A stretch of 64,000 nt of DNA from Stenotrophomonas sp. 169 (GCF_014621775.1 NZ_CP061204.1:3058501-3122500), one strand, 5' to 3'; shown: positions 36,712-45,700, counted from the stretch's first letter. Notes: generated by a model from the sequence alone, not told the origin. Numbers and translations are program-made.

Positions 36712-37667
36712 GCCTGCATACGGCCCTCCAGCGCAGCGCACTGACGCTCATCGCCTTGGCCCCGTTTGCCGCGATGGCGCAATCGCACTCGCACTCGCAT
36801 GACCACCCTGCCGCGCCACCCGCCGCTGCGATGGACCACTCCACGATGGACCATTCCTCGATGGACCATTCCTCGATGGACCATTCGGACACAGCGCATG
36901 AGCAGGGGGATGACTCGACAGGGGCCGCGCACAGGCAGGCCACGCCCGCGCTACCGCGCGTTCCCATCCCCGCCGTGACCGATGCGGATCGGGTGGCCGC
37001 GTTTCCGCCCATTCGCCACGATGCCATGCAGCATGCGCCTTCCGTCCACAGCCTGCTGCGCGTGGATCGCCTGGAGCACGGGGAAGGTCGCCACGGCAGC
37101 AGCCAAGCCTGGGAGGCCAGTGGCTGGATCGGTGGTGACATCAACCGCCTGTGGCTTCGCAGCGAAGGCGAGCGCAACGGCGGGCGGACCGGCACGGCGG
37201 ATGTAGAACTGCTGTACGGCCGCAGCATTTCACCGTGGTGGGACGTGGTGGCCGGCATGAAGCAGGACGTCGGTACCGGACCGTCACGCAGCTGGGCGGC
37301 GCTGGGTATCCAGGGCCTGGCACCGTACAAGTTCGAAACGGCGGCAACGCTGTATCTGGGATCGGGTGGACAGGTGATGGCGAAGGCCGAAGTGGAGTAC
37401 GAAGTGCTTCTGACCAACCGCCTCGTCCTGCAGCCCATGCTGGAGGCCACCCTGGCTGCGCGCGATGAGCCAGAGCGAGGCATCGGGCGAGGAGTGAACA
37501 AAGCGGAAGCAGGATTGCGCCTGCGTTACGAGTTCAGCCGACGCTTCGCCCCTTACATCGGCATCACCCATGAGCGTCGATTCGGCGACAGTGCCGATCA
37601 TGCCGATGCCACGGGCGACCACGCGCGTGACAAACGCTGGGTTGCCGGCATCAGGATGTGGTTCTGA
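36708..37667 (+). CDS. copB: CopB, outer membrane copper resistance protein
   Basis: 319 aa. The signal peptide ends in AMAQ. A His/Met-rich N-terminus follows (SHSHSHDH, then repeated MDHS), and from about residue 110 comes the CopB beta-barrel domain with DVVAGMKQDVGTG, YLGSGGQVMAKAEVEYEVL and a terminal aromatic residue. It binds or excludes copper at the outer membrane. The start overlaps copA by four bases. Confidence 0.95.
   Translation: MSLHTALQRSALTLIALAPFAAMAQSHSHSHDHPAAPPAAAMDHSTMDHSSMDHSSMDHSDTAHEQGDDSTGAAHRQATPALPRVPIPAVTDADRVAAFPPIRHDAMQHAPSVHSLLRVDRLEHGEGRHGSSQAWEASGWIGGDINRLWLRSEGERNGGRTGTADVELLYGRSISPWWDVVAGMKQDVGTGPSRSWAALGIQGLAPYKFETAATLYLGSGGQVMAKAEVEYEVLLTNRLVLQPMLEATLAARDEPERGIGRGVNKAEAGLRLRYEFSRRFAPYIGITHERRFGDSADHADATGDHARDKRWVAGIRMWF
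36831..36890 (+). repeat. 15-bp tandem repeat in copB encoding MDHS-type units
   Basis: Four units that start ATGGACCAYTC at 36831, 36846, 36861 and 36876; the middle two are identical. Each codes for Met-Asp-His-Ser plus one residue (Thr or Ser), giving a short metal-binding string. Unit gain or loss keeps the frame. Confidence 0.93.
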
Positions 37668-37675
37668 TCCATGCC

Positions 37676-37702
37676 GCCCCGGTGCGCGCCACGCACCGGG
37701 GC
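37676..37702 (+). terminator. Hairpin after copB
   Basis: GCCCCGGTGCG and CGCACCGGGGC form a perfect 11-bp stem with a five-base loop, nine bases after the stop. No T-tract follows, so it may stop transcription weakly or protect the mRNA end. Confidence 0.6.
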
Positions 37703-37739
37703 AGTAAACTGCGGCCCCGCTGACTGCTGCCCTGCCCCC

Positions 37740-38255
37740 ATGCCCGTCACCCTGCGCCGCGCCGGCGTCGATGATGCCGACGCGCTGTCGACCATCGCCA
37801 TCGCGACCTACACCGAAACCTTCGGCGACTCGTATCCTGCGCAGGACCTGCAGGACTTCCTGCAGGCGCATTACAGTCCAATGCCGCAACGCGCTGAACT
37901 GGCCGATCCCAGCAGCGCCGCGTGGCTGCTGGAGGAGGATGGCATCGCAGTGGGTTATCTGGCGGCTGGCCCCAACAGCCTGCCGCACACGCTGGCACGG
38001 CCGGGCGACATCGAACTGAAACGCCTGTACGTTCAGGCCAGTTACCAGAATGGCGGCCACGGCGCGCGCCTGATGGACGCGTTCCTAGAGTGGCTGGATC
38101 AGCCGCGACGGCGCACGCTGTGGGTGGGCGTGTGGTCGGAAAATCACGGTGCGCAGCGCTTCTACGCACGCCATGGCTGCAGCAAAGTCGGCGAATACGA
38201 TTTCATCGTGGGCGCGTCGCGCGACCTGGAATTCATCCTGCGCCGCCCCGCTTAG
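37740..38255 (+). CDS. GNAT-family N-acetyltransferase
   Basis: 171 aa. ATG at 37740 matches the N-terminus of the paralogue at 58412-58966. GNAT motifs: ELKRLYVQASYQNGGHGARL for the acetyl-CoA loop, and a C-terminal LWVGVWSENHGAQRFYARHG. Both window copies share TFTETFG-like, YPAQ-LQDFL and DLEFILRRP blocks. The substrate (small molecule or protein) is unknown. The gene follows the copB hairpin and is probably transcribed alone. Confidence 0.88.
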   Translation: MPVTLRRAGVDDADALSTIAIATYTETFGDSYPAQDLQDFLQAHYSPMPQRAELADPSSAAWLLEEDGIAVGYLAAGPNSLPHTLARPGDIELKRLYVQASYQNGGHGARLMDAFLEWLDQPRRRTLWVGVWSENHGAQRFYARHGCSKVGEYDFIVGASRDLEFILRRPA

Positions 38256-38277
38256 GGGCGGCGTGCCTGCTGCTCGA

Positions 38278-38610
38278 TCAGAAGTCGAACAGTTCGGACA
38301 GGAACCCTTCCTTCTTTTTCTTCTTGTAGCCGTGCTGGCCCTGCGGGTTGTAAGGGTTCTGGCCAAGATGACGCGTATCGCGGTGCTGCACGGCTACCGG
38401 CGGCGGCGGCGGCGGCTGGCTGTAAGCGGGCGCTGCCGCCTGGACCGGTGCGGGCGGCGGGACGGCCGGCGCCGATGCCGAACGCTCGATGATCTTGTCC
38501 AGTTCGCCACGGTCCAGCCACACGCCACGGCATTGCGGGCAGTAATCGATCTCGATGCCCTGGCGTTCGGACATGGTAAGCGCCTGGGTCTTGCATACGG
38601 GGCACAGCAT
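38278..38610 (-). CDS. Zinc-ribbon protein of the TFIIB-like (zf-TFIIB) family
   Basis: 110 aa. ATG at 38610 follows AGGAG. The N-terminal zinc ribbon has CPVCKT and YCPQCRGVWLDRGELDKI, the hallmark of this family. It is followed by a Pro-rich linker and a Lys-rich end (HGYKKKKKEGFLSELFDF). Proteins of this type are small and cytoplasmic; their role is not known. It is convergent with the acetyltransferase gene. Confidence 0.88.
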   Translation of the reverse strand: MLCPVCKTQALTMSERQGIEIDYCPQCRGVWLDRGELDKIIERSASAPAVPPPAPVQAAAPAYSQPPPPPPVAVQHRDTRHLGQNPYNPQGQHGYKKKKKEGFLSELFDF

Positions 38611-38983
38611 TGCTGGCGCTCCTGCCGGGAAGGGAACACGCACTCTACCCGGCGCGTGATGACTGGATGGCAACAGGCATGACCATCGACACATCGACCT
38701 CCGGCGCAGGTCCTGCTGCGGCGGCAACAAGAAAGTGGGCCCTTGCCGCCCGAATGGATGCTGCACTGCAACGCTGGTCGCGCCCTACCTGCCCTGCCGC
38801 GTTGGCCGCCGTGCTGCGCTGGCGCTACATGCCCTGCGCTACGCGATCCCCCGCTCCGCAGTAACACCCGCGTTGCGATTCCTGCACGCAGAACTCACCG
38901 GGGCGGACCGCATAATCTGCCCGCCGCCGGGGACCGTGAGCCCTGGACGGAGCTGTTCCACCCGCTGTTCGGAGTCATGCGTC
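38611..38983. other. 373-base divergent gap without a confident gene
   Basis: Lies between the zinc-ribbon gene (-) and the response regulator gene (+), so it should hold both promoters. A 61-codon frame on the + strand (ATG at 38679, stop at 38864) has no family features and no good ribosome binding site. I see no strong palindromes. Confidence 0.6.
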
Positions 38984-39403
38984 ATGTTGTTGTCCAAGCA
39001 GAATGTCCAGCCGCGCGTGCTGTTGATCGAGGATTCCGAGGAAACCCTCGAACTCAGCCGCCTTACCCTTGAAAGCCAGGCCTGCGAAGTGGTCGGTGTC
39101 AGTTCGGCAGAAGCCGCGCTGGGCCTGCTCAATGCCGGCGAACGCTTCGACCTGTTGTTCACCGATGTCTGCCTGGGCGGCATCAGCGGCATTGAAACCG
39201 CTAACCGGGTGCGTGACGCGTTCCCGCGCCTGCCCATTCTGGTCACCTCCGGCATGTGCCAGCACGAGGTGCTGCCGTTGCTGCACCAAGGCATCCACTT
39301 CCTGCCCAAGCCGTACAACATGAGCGAGCTGCTGGACGCGATCCGGGTGTGCTTCCGCCACACCCATGAGGGCATGGCCCACGACACCCCGCAGGCCGCC
39401 TGA
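38984..39403 (+). CDS. Stand-alone response regulator receiver protein
   Basis: 139 aa with GGAG nine bases upstream. A complete receiver: VLLIEDSEE with Asp17, phospho-acceptor Asp61 in FTDVCLGG, Thr/Ser switch in LVTSGM, and Lys in LPKPYNMSELL. No DNA-binding or enzymatic domain follows, and no kinase gene is adjacent. The layout resembles receivers cut from hybrid kinases (FixJ/CheY-like). Partner and output are unknown. Confidence 0.9.
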   Translation: MLLSKQNVQPRVLLIEDSEETLELSRLTLESQACEVVGVSSAEAALGLLNAGERFDLLFTDVCLGGISGIETANRVRDAFPRLPILVTSGMCQHEVLPLLHQGIHFLPKPYNMSELLDAIRVCFRHTHEGMAHDTPQAA

Positions 39404-39470
39404 AGCCGTCAGACCATGCCCCGGCGGTGGTAGATTCAGCATTCCCTGCCTGCCAACGGATGCGCCGCGC

Positions 39471-40358
39471 ATGTCCCGACTGACTGCCAAGGATTTCCAC
39501 CCCGATCTGTTGGAGCTCTACGACGGCTACGTGCACGGTCGCCTGAGCCGACGTGATTTCCTGGATCGTGCGGCCGCATTCGCCGTGGTCGGCGTCACGG
39601 CCACCACCCTGCTGGCATCCCTCAGCCCGGATTACGCGCTTGCCCAGCAGGTGCAGTTCACTGATCCGGACATCGTGGCCGAGTACATCCAGTACCCCTC
39701 ACCGAACGGCCATGGCCAGGTGCGTGGCTATCTGGTGAAGCCCGCCAAAGCAGCCGGCAAGCTGCCCAGCATCGTGGTCGTGCACGAGAACCGTGGCCTC
39801 AATCCTTATATCGAAGACGTCGCCCGCCGCGTGGCGAAGGCCGGCTTCATTGCCCTGGCACCGGATGGCCTGAGTTCGGTCGGCGGCTACCCCGGCAACG
39901 ACGTGCGCGGCCGCGAACTGCAGGCCCAGGTGGATCCGCAGAAGCTGATGAACGACTTCTTCGCCGCCATTGAATACCTGCGCAGTTCAGCGCTGGGCAC
40001 CGGCAAGGTCGGCATCACCGGCTTCTGCTACGGCGGCGGGGTGTCCAACGCGGCCGCCGTGGCGTATCCCGAACTGGACGCGGCAGTGCCGTTCTACGGT
40101 CGCCAGGCCAGGCCGGAGGATGTCACGAAGATCAACGCCCCCCTGCTGCTGCACTTCGCCGAAAAAGACGACAACGTCAACGCGACGTGGCCAGCCTACG
40201 AGGCGGCACTGAAGGGGGCGGGCAAAACGTACGAGGCCTACGTGTATCCTGGCACGAACCATGGCTTCCACAATGATTCCACGCCGCGCTATGACGAGGC
40301 CGCCGCCACGCTGGCGTGGGACAGGACGCTCGCCTGGTTCCGTCGCTATCTCGCGTAA
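39471..40358 (+). CDS. Dienelactone hydrolase-family enzyme with a Tat signal
   Basis: 295 aa. An N-terminal 25-residue leader precedes SRRDFLDRAAAF, a twin-arginine motif (Arg27-Arg28), then a hydrophobic stretch ending ALAQ near residue 59. The alpha/beta-hydrolase triad is Cys186 in GFCYGGG, an Asp in EKDD (233-234) and His264 in NHGFH. Classical dienelactone hydrolases open lactones in chloroaromatic breakdown in the cytoplasm; this one appears to be exported folded to the periplasm. No aromatic pathway genes are nearby, so the substrate is open. Confidence 0.9.
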   Translation: MSRLTAKDFHPDLLELYDGYVHGRLSRRDFLDRAAAFAVVGVTATTLLASLSPDYALAQQVQFTDPDIVAEYIQYPSPNGHGQVRGYLVKPAKAAGKLPSIVVVHENRGLNPYIEDVARRVAKAGFIALAPDGLSSVGGYPGNDVRGRELQAQVDPQKLMNDFFAAIEYLRSSALGTGKVGITGFCYGGGVSNAAAVAYPELDAAVPFYGRQARPEDVTKINAPLLLHFAEKDDNVNATWPAYEAALKGAGKTYEAYVYPGTNHGFHNDSTPRYDEAAATLAWDRTLAWFRRYLA

Positions 40359-40366
40359 GCAGCGCG

Positions 40367-40390
40367 GTGCGCCGGGCCTGGCCCGGCATC
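40367..40390. terminator. Palindrome between convergent genes
   Basis: GCCGGGCCTGGCCCGGC forms a GC-rich hairpin between the hydrolase stop and the stop of the small unknown gene on the other strand. No T-tract is present. Confidence 0.5.
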
Positions 40391-40403
40391 ACGCGGTGAG
40401 GGT

Positions 40404-40703
40404 CTACAGGCGGATGCCCGGGCGAGCGCCGAGCGTGCCCATGGTGAAGGTGTAGCCTTCGTCCATGAGGAACTGGCGCATGCGCATCTCGGCCACCTGT
40501 GGCGCATTGAGGCTGCTCGGCCCGTAGAGCGCGTAGACGATGGTGCCACTTTCGATATCTTCACGGCGGACCGAGATCCCCGGTACAGCGGCAGCGGCCG
40601 CCCAACCTGCGCGCAGCTTCGCGGGTGCGATTGACTGCCCATTGCGCAACCTGAAACTCAACCACCGTATTTCAGCCATGTCCTGTCGTTCATGCTTCGC
40701 CAT
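40404..40703 (-). CDS. Small protein of unknown function
   Basis: 99 aa from ATG 40703, which has GGAGG eleven bases upstream; a second ATG at 40679 (MAEIRWLSF) is possible. No signal peptide or membrane helix. It has an apparent alpha/beta composition with ISVRREDIESGTIVYALYG and a helix QVAEMRMRQFLMDEGY. I do not recognise a family. Codon use is ordinary for the genome. Confidence 0.6.
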   Translation of the reverse strand: MAKHERQDMAEIRWLSFRLRNGQSIAPAKLRAGWAAAAAVPGISVRREDIESGTIVYALYGPSSLNAPQVAEMRMRQFLMDEGYTFTMGTLGARPGIRL

Positions 40704-40873
40704 CTGTGTGCTGTCCTCCCGAACCAGTCTTGACCATACTCGCCTGCAATGTCAGCTCTGAATGAGACGCCGCACCTGCCATGAAGCCCTCTTTGTTGCA
40801 GTGGCGAGTACTGGGAATCCTCAGCGAGGTGCGCGGTTTCCTGTAGCGCGTCCAACCCAACTCCTGCCAACGT

Positions 40874-41230
40874 GTGTTCTCTTCCAGCGAGAGAAGCAAC
40901 GTGGAGGCCACACCCGGCGCGCATCACCCCGATAGCGGACCCGCGATTCGACGGCCTTCGATCGTGCTGCAGCTTCCAAGCGGCCAACCGGTGATGGAAC
41001 TGCACGACCCGGTGGTGGTGCAGCTGGTGCAGAACCGTGAGCTGCCGCCGAACCGCCGGGACGCACCTGTGGATGTCATGCAGCGAACGCGACGGATGGC
41101 AGCGCGGGTGCTGGGCGCAGCGACGCTGGTCTACGCGCTGTGGTCGGTCATCAACTATCTGGCACCGCGCGGCGGCCCCGAGTCGTCGGGGATGCCTGAG
41201 CAGGCGCCTTTCGATTTCGATCACCTGTAG
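40874..41230 (+). CDS. Small membrane-anchored protein of unknown function
   Basis: Up to 118 aa. The start is uncertain: GTG at 40874, or GTG at 40901 after a weak AGAGAAG. One membrane helix (MAARVLGAATLVYALWSVIN) lies near residues 75-94, preceded by a hydrophilic region with VVVQLVQNRELPPNRRD. I do not recognise a family. It ends just before the tRNA-Lys terminator. Confidence 0.55.
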   Translation: MFSSSERSNVEATPGAHHPDSGPAIRRPSIVLQLPSGQPVMELHDPVVVQLVQNRELPPNRRDAPVDVMQRTRRMAARVLGAATLVYALWSVINYLAPRGGPESSGMPEQAPFDFDHL

Positions 41231-41235
41231 GCAAC

Positions 41236-41259
41236 AAAAAAGCGCCCTTCGGCGCTTTG
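41236..41259 (-). terminator. Rho-independent terminator of tRNA-Lys
   Basis: On the - strand AAAGCGCC-GAAG-GGCGCTTT is followed by more T residues, 17 bases past the tRNA end. Confidence 0.85.
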
Positions 41260-41275
41260 ATGGTGAAGCCTGCAA

Positions 41276-41351
41276 TGGTGGGCCGTGATGGATTCGAACC
41301 ATCGACCAAAAGATTAAAAGTCTTCTGCTCTACCAACTGAGCTAACGGCCC
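41276..41351 (-). tRNA. tRNA-Lys (anticodon TTT)
   Basis: 76 nt including an encoded CCA. On the - strand it starts GGGCCGTTAGCTCAGTTGG and ends ACGGCCC-A-CCA. The acceptor stem pairs fully, the D arm has TAGCTCAGTTGGTAGAGC, the anticodon loop is CTTTTAA and the T loop is TTCGAATC. It reads AAA and AAG codons. Confidence 0.98.
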
Positions 41352-41465
41352 ATTGCTGCCCCCGCTTCGCAGCGGAGGGCGTGCATTCTACCCTGATTTA
41401 GGCAGCCGGGTGAAGGGGGTAAACGCGTAAAGCCCAACCCTCACCACTCACCCTCTGCTGCAGCG

Positions 41466-42131
41466 TCAGGCGTAGTGAGTGGGGTCGACCACACCGGCAT
41501 CGGTGAAGCCCTGCGCACGCAGCCCGCAGGCATCGCAATGACCGCACGCCGCACCGCTGGCATCTGCGTTGTAGCACGACACCGTCAGCCCGAAGTCCAC
41601 GCCAAGACGCACGCCTTCGCTGACGATCTGCGCCTTGCTCATGAACTGCAGCGGCGCATGCACGGTGATCCCTGCGCCTTCCACGCCGGCCTTGGTGGCC
41701 AGGTTGGCCAGCGCCTGGAATGCGGCGATGAACTCGGGGCGGCAGTCGGGGTAGCCCGAGTAATCGACCGCGTTGACGCCGCAGAAAATGTCATTGGCGC
41801 CGAGCACTTCCGCCCAGCCCAGCGCGAGCGACAGCATGATGGTGTTGCGTGCCGGCACGTAGGTGACCGGGATGCCCTCGCCGCCCGCTTCGGGCACGTC
41901 GATGTCAGCGGTCAGCGCCGAACCGCCGATGCTGCGCAGGTCGACATCCACGGTCTTGTGCACGATGACGCACTGGGCTGCAGCCACGCGCACGGCGGCA
42001 TCCAGCTCGGAGGTGTGGCGCTGGCCATAGCGCACGCTGAGGGCGTGCACGGCAAAGCCCTGCTCCTGGGCAAGCGCGATGACGGCGGCTGAGTCCATGC
42101 CGCCGGAGAGAAGCACTACTGCCTTCTTCAT
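41466..42131 (-). CDS. queC: QueC, 7-cyano-7-deazaguanine synthase
   Basis: 221 aa. ATG at 42131 ([14 protein letters not shown]) places the PP-loop SGGMDS at the N-terminus, as in the family. The zinc site is [20 protein letters not shown] near the end. QueC turns 7-carboxy-7-deazaguanine into preQ0 with ATP and ammonia for queuosine in tRNA. It follows queE on the same strand with a 72-base gap. Confidence 0.96.
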   Translation of the reverse strand: MKKAVVLLSGGMDSAAVIALAQEQGFAVHALSVRYGQRHTSELDAAVRVAAAQCVIVHKTVDVDLRSIGGSALTADIDVPEAGGEGIPVTYVPARNTIMLSLALGWAEVLGANDIFCGVNAVDYSGYPDCRPEFIAAFQALANLATKAGVEGAGITVHAPLQFMSKAQIVSEGVRLGVDFGLTVSCYNADASGAACGHCDACGLRAQGFTDAGVVDPTHYA

Positions 42132-42203
42132 GGGTGTTATCCGGTTGGGGGAAAGAGCCAGCACGCTGTCCCGCGCCGGGGTGTTGCAGGGCGACGTGGC
42201 CGG

Positions 42204-42902
42204 TTACCTCCCCGGCTCGTCATTCCACAGAATCTTGTGCAGCTGCATCTGGAAGCGCACCGGCAAGCGGTCGGCCACGATCCAGTCGGCCAGGTCACGT
42301 GCGGTGATCTCCCCTTTGCTGGGCGAGAACAGCACCATGGTGCGTTCGGCCAGCTGATGCTCCACGACCATGGCCTTCGCCCAGTCGTAGTCCTCGCGGC
42401 TGCAGATGACAAACTTCACCTGGTCACGAGCCGTCAGCAGCGGCAGGTTTTCCAGCTTGTTGCGGGCCATCTCGGCCGAACCGGGCGTCTTCAGGTCGAC
42501 CACGCGCGACACCCGCGGATCCACCTCGGATACATCCAGCGCGCCCGATGTTTCCAGTGACACGTCCATGCCGGCGTCGCACAGCTTCTGCAGCAGGATC
42601 AGGCAGCGCTTCTGCGCCAGCGGCTCGCCGCCGGTCACGCAGACATGCCGCACGCCCTGCGCGAGCACCTCGGCGACGATGTCGTCGATATCCCACCAGG
42701 TGCCACCGTGGAAGGCGTACGCGGTATCGCAGTACTGGCAGCGCAGCGGGCAGCCGGTCAGCCGCACGAACACGGTCGGCCAGCCAGCGGTATCCGCTTC
42801 GCCCTGCAACGAAGTGAATATCTCGGTGATCTTCAGTCGCGACAGGGGCGACTGAACGATGTCACTGGGGGTGGCGACGGCGTTGGCGGGCGTAATGAGC
42901 AT
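42204..42902 (-). CDS. queE: QueE, 7-carboxy-7-deazaguanine synthase
   Basis: 232 aa radical SAM enzyme. The cluster-binding motif CPLRCQYCDTAYAF lies near residues 51-64, and TGGEPLAQK is the GGE motif. It contracts the ring of carboxy-tetrahydropterin to give the substrate of QueC. No preQ1 riboswitch is evident upstream. Confidence 0.95.
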   Translation of the reverse strand: MLITPANAVATPSDIVQSPLSRLKITEIFTSLQGEADTAGWPTVFVRLTGCPLRCQYCDTAYAFHGGTWWDIDDIVAEVLAQGVRHVCVTGGEPLAQKRCLILLQKLCDAGMDVSLETSGALDVSEVDPRVSRVVDLKTPGSAEMARNKLENLPLLTARDQVKFVICSREDYDWAKAMVVEHQLAERTMVLFSPSKGEITARDLADWIVADRLPVRFQMQLHKILWNDEPGR

Positions 42903-42930
42903 TCGGATTTCTTGGTGTTCTTAAACGAGA

Positions 42931-42955
42931 GCAGCCGGGCATGGCCCGACTCTAC
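42931..42955 (-). repeat. Single SMAG-type palindrome
   Basis: On the - strand GTAGAGTCGGGCCATGCCCG continues GCTGC; TCGGGC and CCCGGC form the stem around CATG. It lies in the 76-base gap between cpoB and queE. Confidence 0.75.
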
Positions 42956-42978
42956 TGGTGAAGCATCCTGCGGCACGA

Positions 42979-43797
42979 TCAGCGGATCTGCTGGCCCAGC
43001 CGGATGGATTGCAGGCGATCCTGCGCGGTGCGCGCGGCGTCCGAGCCCGGGTACTGCGATACGACGCCTTCCAGGGTCTGCTCGGCCTGTTCCACCTGGC
43101 CTGCGCCAAACTGGGAAAGACCTACTTTCAGCAAGCCACCGGATGCCTTGTCGTGCGTGGGATAACGCGAGATCAGTTCACGGAACCGGCTCTCGGCCAT
43201 CGGGTAGTTACGGGTGGCGTAGTAGCTTTCGCCCAACCAGTACAGCGCGTTGGGGGCATATACCCCGTTGGGATACAGCTCCAGGAAGCTGAGGAACAGC
43301 TGCGCGGAGTCGTCATACTTGCCCGCCTTCAGTGCGTCGAAGGCCACGTTGTACGTCGTGCGCTCATCACCACTGACGGCCAGGCTGCCGGCATCACCGT
43401 GTACCGAAGGCGGCCGCTCGGAAGTGGCCGCTGCGGGTGGCTGTACAGCCGGAACCGGGGGAAGCGGTGCATTGCTGCCGGGTGCCGTGGGGACGACCGG
43501 CGCTGCACCACCTTCAAGGCGGTTCAGGCGTTCGTCCAGATCCAGGAAAGCGTCCTGGTTACCCTGCTTGAGCTGTGCGCTGTCGTGCTGCAGCTGTTCG
43601 ATCGTGCCCTGCATCTGCCGGACCTGCTGGCGGAGCTCGGTGATCTGGTTCAACAGGTCCTGGTTGGCACTGTTGTTGTACAGCTGCTGCTCGATGGTGC
43701 CAACGCGGTCGGCGAGGCTCTGCCGCTGCGCGTACGCCGGAGCGGCAGCCATGAAGGCTGCCGCCACGACCAGCATCAGATTGATGCCGATGCGCAT
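42979..43797 (-). CDS. cpoB: CpoB (YbgF), Tol-associated cell division coordinator
   Basis: 272 aa. Signal peptide ending in AYAQ, an N-terminal trimerising coiled coil (about 28-80, Gln-rich), a Pro/Ala-rich linker, and C-terminal TPRs (about 145-270: NVAFDALKAGKYDDSAQLF and the following helices). In E. coli, CpoB links PBP1B activity to outer membrane constriction by Tol-Pal. It starts three bases after pal. Confidence 0.94.
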   Translation of the reverse strand: MRIGINLMLVVAAAFMAAAPAYAQRQSLADRVGTIEQQLYNNSANQDLLNQITELRQQVRQMQGTIEQLQHDSAQLKQGNQDAFLDLDERLNRLEGGAAPVVPTAPGSNAPLPPVPAVQPPAAATSERPPSVHGDAGSLAVSGDERTTYNVAFDALKAGKYDDSAQLFLSFLELYPNGVYAPNALYWLGESYYATRNYPMAESRFRELISRYPTHDKASGGLLKVGLSQFGAGQVEQAEQTLEGVVSQYPGSDAARTAQDRLQSIRLGQQIR

Positions 43798-43800
43798 GTA

Positions 43801-44316
43801 TTACTGCGCGGTGTAGACGATTTCGACGCGACGGTTCTGCGAATAGCAGGACTCGGCCGAATCGGTGCAGACCGGACGCTCTTCACCGTAGGACACCACG
43901 GTCAGCTGCGAAGCCGAACCGCCGTTGGCAGCCAGAGCCGAGTTCACGCCGTTACCACGACGCTCGCCCAGTGCCTGGTTGTAAGCGCGCGAACCGCGCT
44001 CATCGGTGTGGCCCTGCAGGGTGATGCGCGAGGACGGACGGTCACGCAGGTACTTCGCATGGCACGCCATGATGGCCTGGAACTCCGGCTTGACCGAATC
44101 CTGGTCCAGGTCGAAGTAGACAACGCGCTGGCGCAGGCAAGCGTCGGTGTCCAGGTCGCCCGGGCCGTACAGGCCGGAGGTCGACGGGCCCGACGGCTGC
44201 GTGGTGGTCGCCGGTGCGGTCGTTTCGGCCGGGACTTCCTTCACTTTCTTCGAGCAACCGGCCAGGACGGCCACGGACAACAGGGAAACAAGCAGAACGT
44301 TGGTGGTCTTGTTCAT
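43801..44316 (-). CDS. pal: Pal, peptidoglycan-associated lipoprotein
   Basis: 171 aa. Lipobox VLAGC with Cys21. The OmpA-like peptidoglycan-binding domain includes VVYFDLDQDSVK, LQGHTDERGSRAYNQALGERR and the final RRVEIVY. Pal anchors the outer membrane to the wall and binds TolB. Confidence 0.97.
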   Translation of the reverse strand: MNKTTNVLLVSLLSVAVLAGCSKKVKEVPAETTAPATTTQPSGPSTSGLYGPGDLDTDACLRQRVVYFDLDQDSVKPEFQAIMACHAKYLRDRPSSRITLQGHTDERGSRAYNQALGERRGNGVNSALAANGGSASQLTVVSYGEERPVCTDSAESCYSQNRRVEIVYTAQ

Positions 44317-44380
44317 GGCGATACCTTTGAGGCTCCTAAGCCGGTGAATGGGGTAAATCTAGGAAAATATTAACACTCTT

Positions 44381-45700
44381 TTAGCGCTTGGTACGGTAAG
44401 GCGACCATGCCGGCTCACGAACATCACCATCGGCGAGCACCAGGCGCTGGCGGACGCGGGCATCGGCTGACACCGCATACAGCACACCGCGACCACCCTC
44501 GCGTGCGGCATACAGCACCATGCTGGCATTCGGCGCGAAGCTGGGCGACTCATCGAGCGAGCCGGTGGAGAGCGTGCTCCAGCGCGGCGAGCCCAGCGAG
44601 CTGTCCATCATCGCGACCTTGTAGCTGTTCCCCGAGCCCTGCGCCACGGCGATCTTCTTGCCATCGTAGGAGACCGACGGCTTGGCGTTGTAGTTGCCCT
44701 GGAAGGTCACGCGCTCTGCGCTGCCACCACTGGCGGAGACCTTATAGACCTGCGGACGACCACCGCGATCGGAGGTGAAGTACACCGCGCTGCCATCCGG
44801 CGACCAGGTCGGCTCGGTATCGATGGCCAGGTGGTTGGTCAGCTGGGTCAACTGCTTGCTGCCCAGGTCCATGGCGTAGACCTCCGGGTTGCCCGAGCGC
44901 GAAAGCGTCAGGGCCAGCTTGCGGCCATCCGGCGAGAACGCGGGGGCGCTGTTGATGCCGCGGAAGCTGGTGACCAGCTCACGCGCGCCGGTGGCGATGT
45001 TCTGGATGTAGATCGCCGAGTTGCCACGCTCGAAGCTCACGTAGGCCAGCTTGCCGCCGTCCGGGCTCCACGACGGCGAGAGCAGCGGCTCGGCCGAGCG
45101 CACGATCGTCTGCGGGTTGTAGCCATCCGAGTCGGCCACCATCAGCGCATAGCGCATGGCATCGCCGCGACCGCTGGCGGTGACATAGGCGATGCGGGTC
45201 CAGAAAGCACCGCGTACACCGGTGATCTTCTCGTAGATGGCATCGGCCATCTGGTGAGCTACATCCCGCATCGCGTTGCCGCGGGCGGTCATTGCCAAGC
45301 CGAGCAGACGCTCACCCTTGGGCACGTCATACAACTCGTATTCGACGCGGTAGGCGCCGGCACCGGCATCCTGCACGCGGCCAACCACGATGTAGTTCTG
45401 CTTCAGCGCGCGCCACGTCGGGAACTGGATGTCCGCGCCGCGGGTGGGCTTCTCGACGATCTGGGCTTCAGGCAGGGTGCGGAACTGGCCGGACCGGTCC
45501 AGGTCGGCACGGATGACGGACGCTACATCCGTCTGCGGCGCAGCGGCCGACCCCTCGTAGGGCATCGGCACCACGGTGACCGGCGTGGCAGACGCACTAC
45601 CGCCCACGATATCGATCTCAAGGCCCTTCTGCTGCGCAAGCGCGGCGAAGGGAAGCAACAAAGCCGCGAACGCGACGAACCAGCGGGGCATCTTTTTCAT
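44381..45700 (-). CDS. tolB: TolB, periplasmic beta-propeller of the Tol-Pal system
   Basis: 439 aa. ATG at 45700 begins MKKMPRWF followed by a signal peptide ending ALAQ. The N-terminal alpha/beta domain holds the TolA-contact region, and about six propeller blades carry repeated SPDGGKLAY and SPDGRKLAL motifs. It shuttles between Pal and TolA to tune outer membrane tethering. Unlike the other tol genes it is separated from tolA by 212 bases that hold a palindrome dimer. Confidence 0.97.
   Translation of the reverse strand: MKKMPRWFVAFAALLLPFAALAQQKGLEIDIVGGSASATPVTVVPMPYEGSAAAPQTDVASVIRADLDRSGQFRTLPEAQIVEKPTRGADIQFPTWRALKQNYIVVGRVQDAGAGAYRVEYELYDVPKGERLLGLAMTARGNAMRDVAHQMADAIYEKITGVRGAFWTRIAYVTASGRGDAMRYALMVADSDGYNPQTIVRSAEPLLSPSWSPDGGKLAYVSFERGNSAIYIQNIATGARELVTSFRGINSAPAFSPDGRKLALTLSRSGNPEVYAMDLGSKQLTQLTNHLAIDTEPTWSPDGSAVYFTSDRGGRPQVYKVSASGGSAERVTFQGNYNAKPSVSYDGKKIAVAQGSGNSYKVAMMDSSLGSPRWSTLSTGSLDESPSFAPNASMVLYAAREGGRGVLYAVSADARVRQRLVLADGDVREPAWSPYRTKR

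Noticed and set aside
38679..38864. 61-codon small protein in the divergent gap
   Set aside because: No ribosome binding site, no recognisable feature, and its Ala/Arg-rich composition fits chance in high-GC DNA.
40690..40911. 73-codon - strand frame upstream of the small unknown gene
   Set aside because: GTG start without a binding site and no protein-like pattern.
42903..42978. preQ1 riboswitch before queE
   Set aside because: Only a SMAG palindrome is present; no preQ1 aptamer pattern could be seen.
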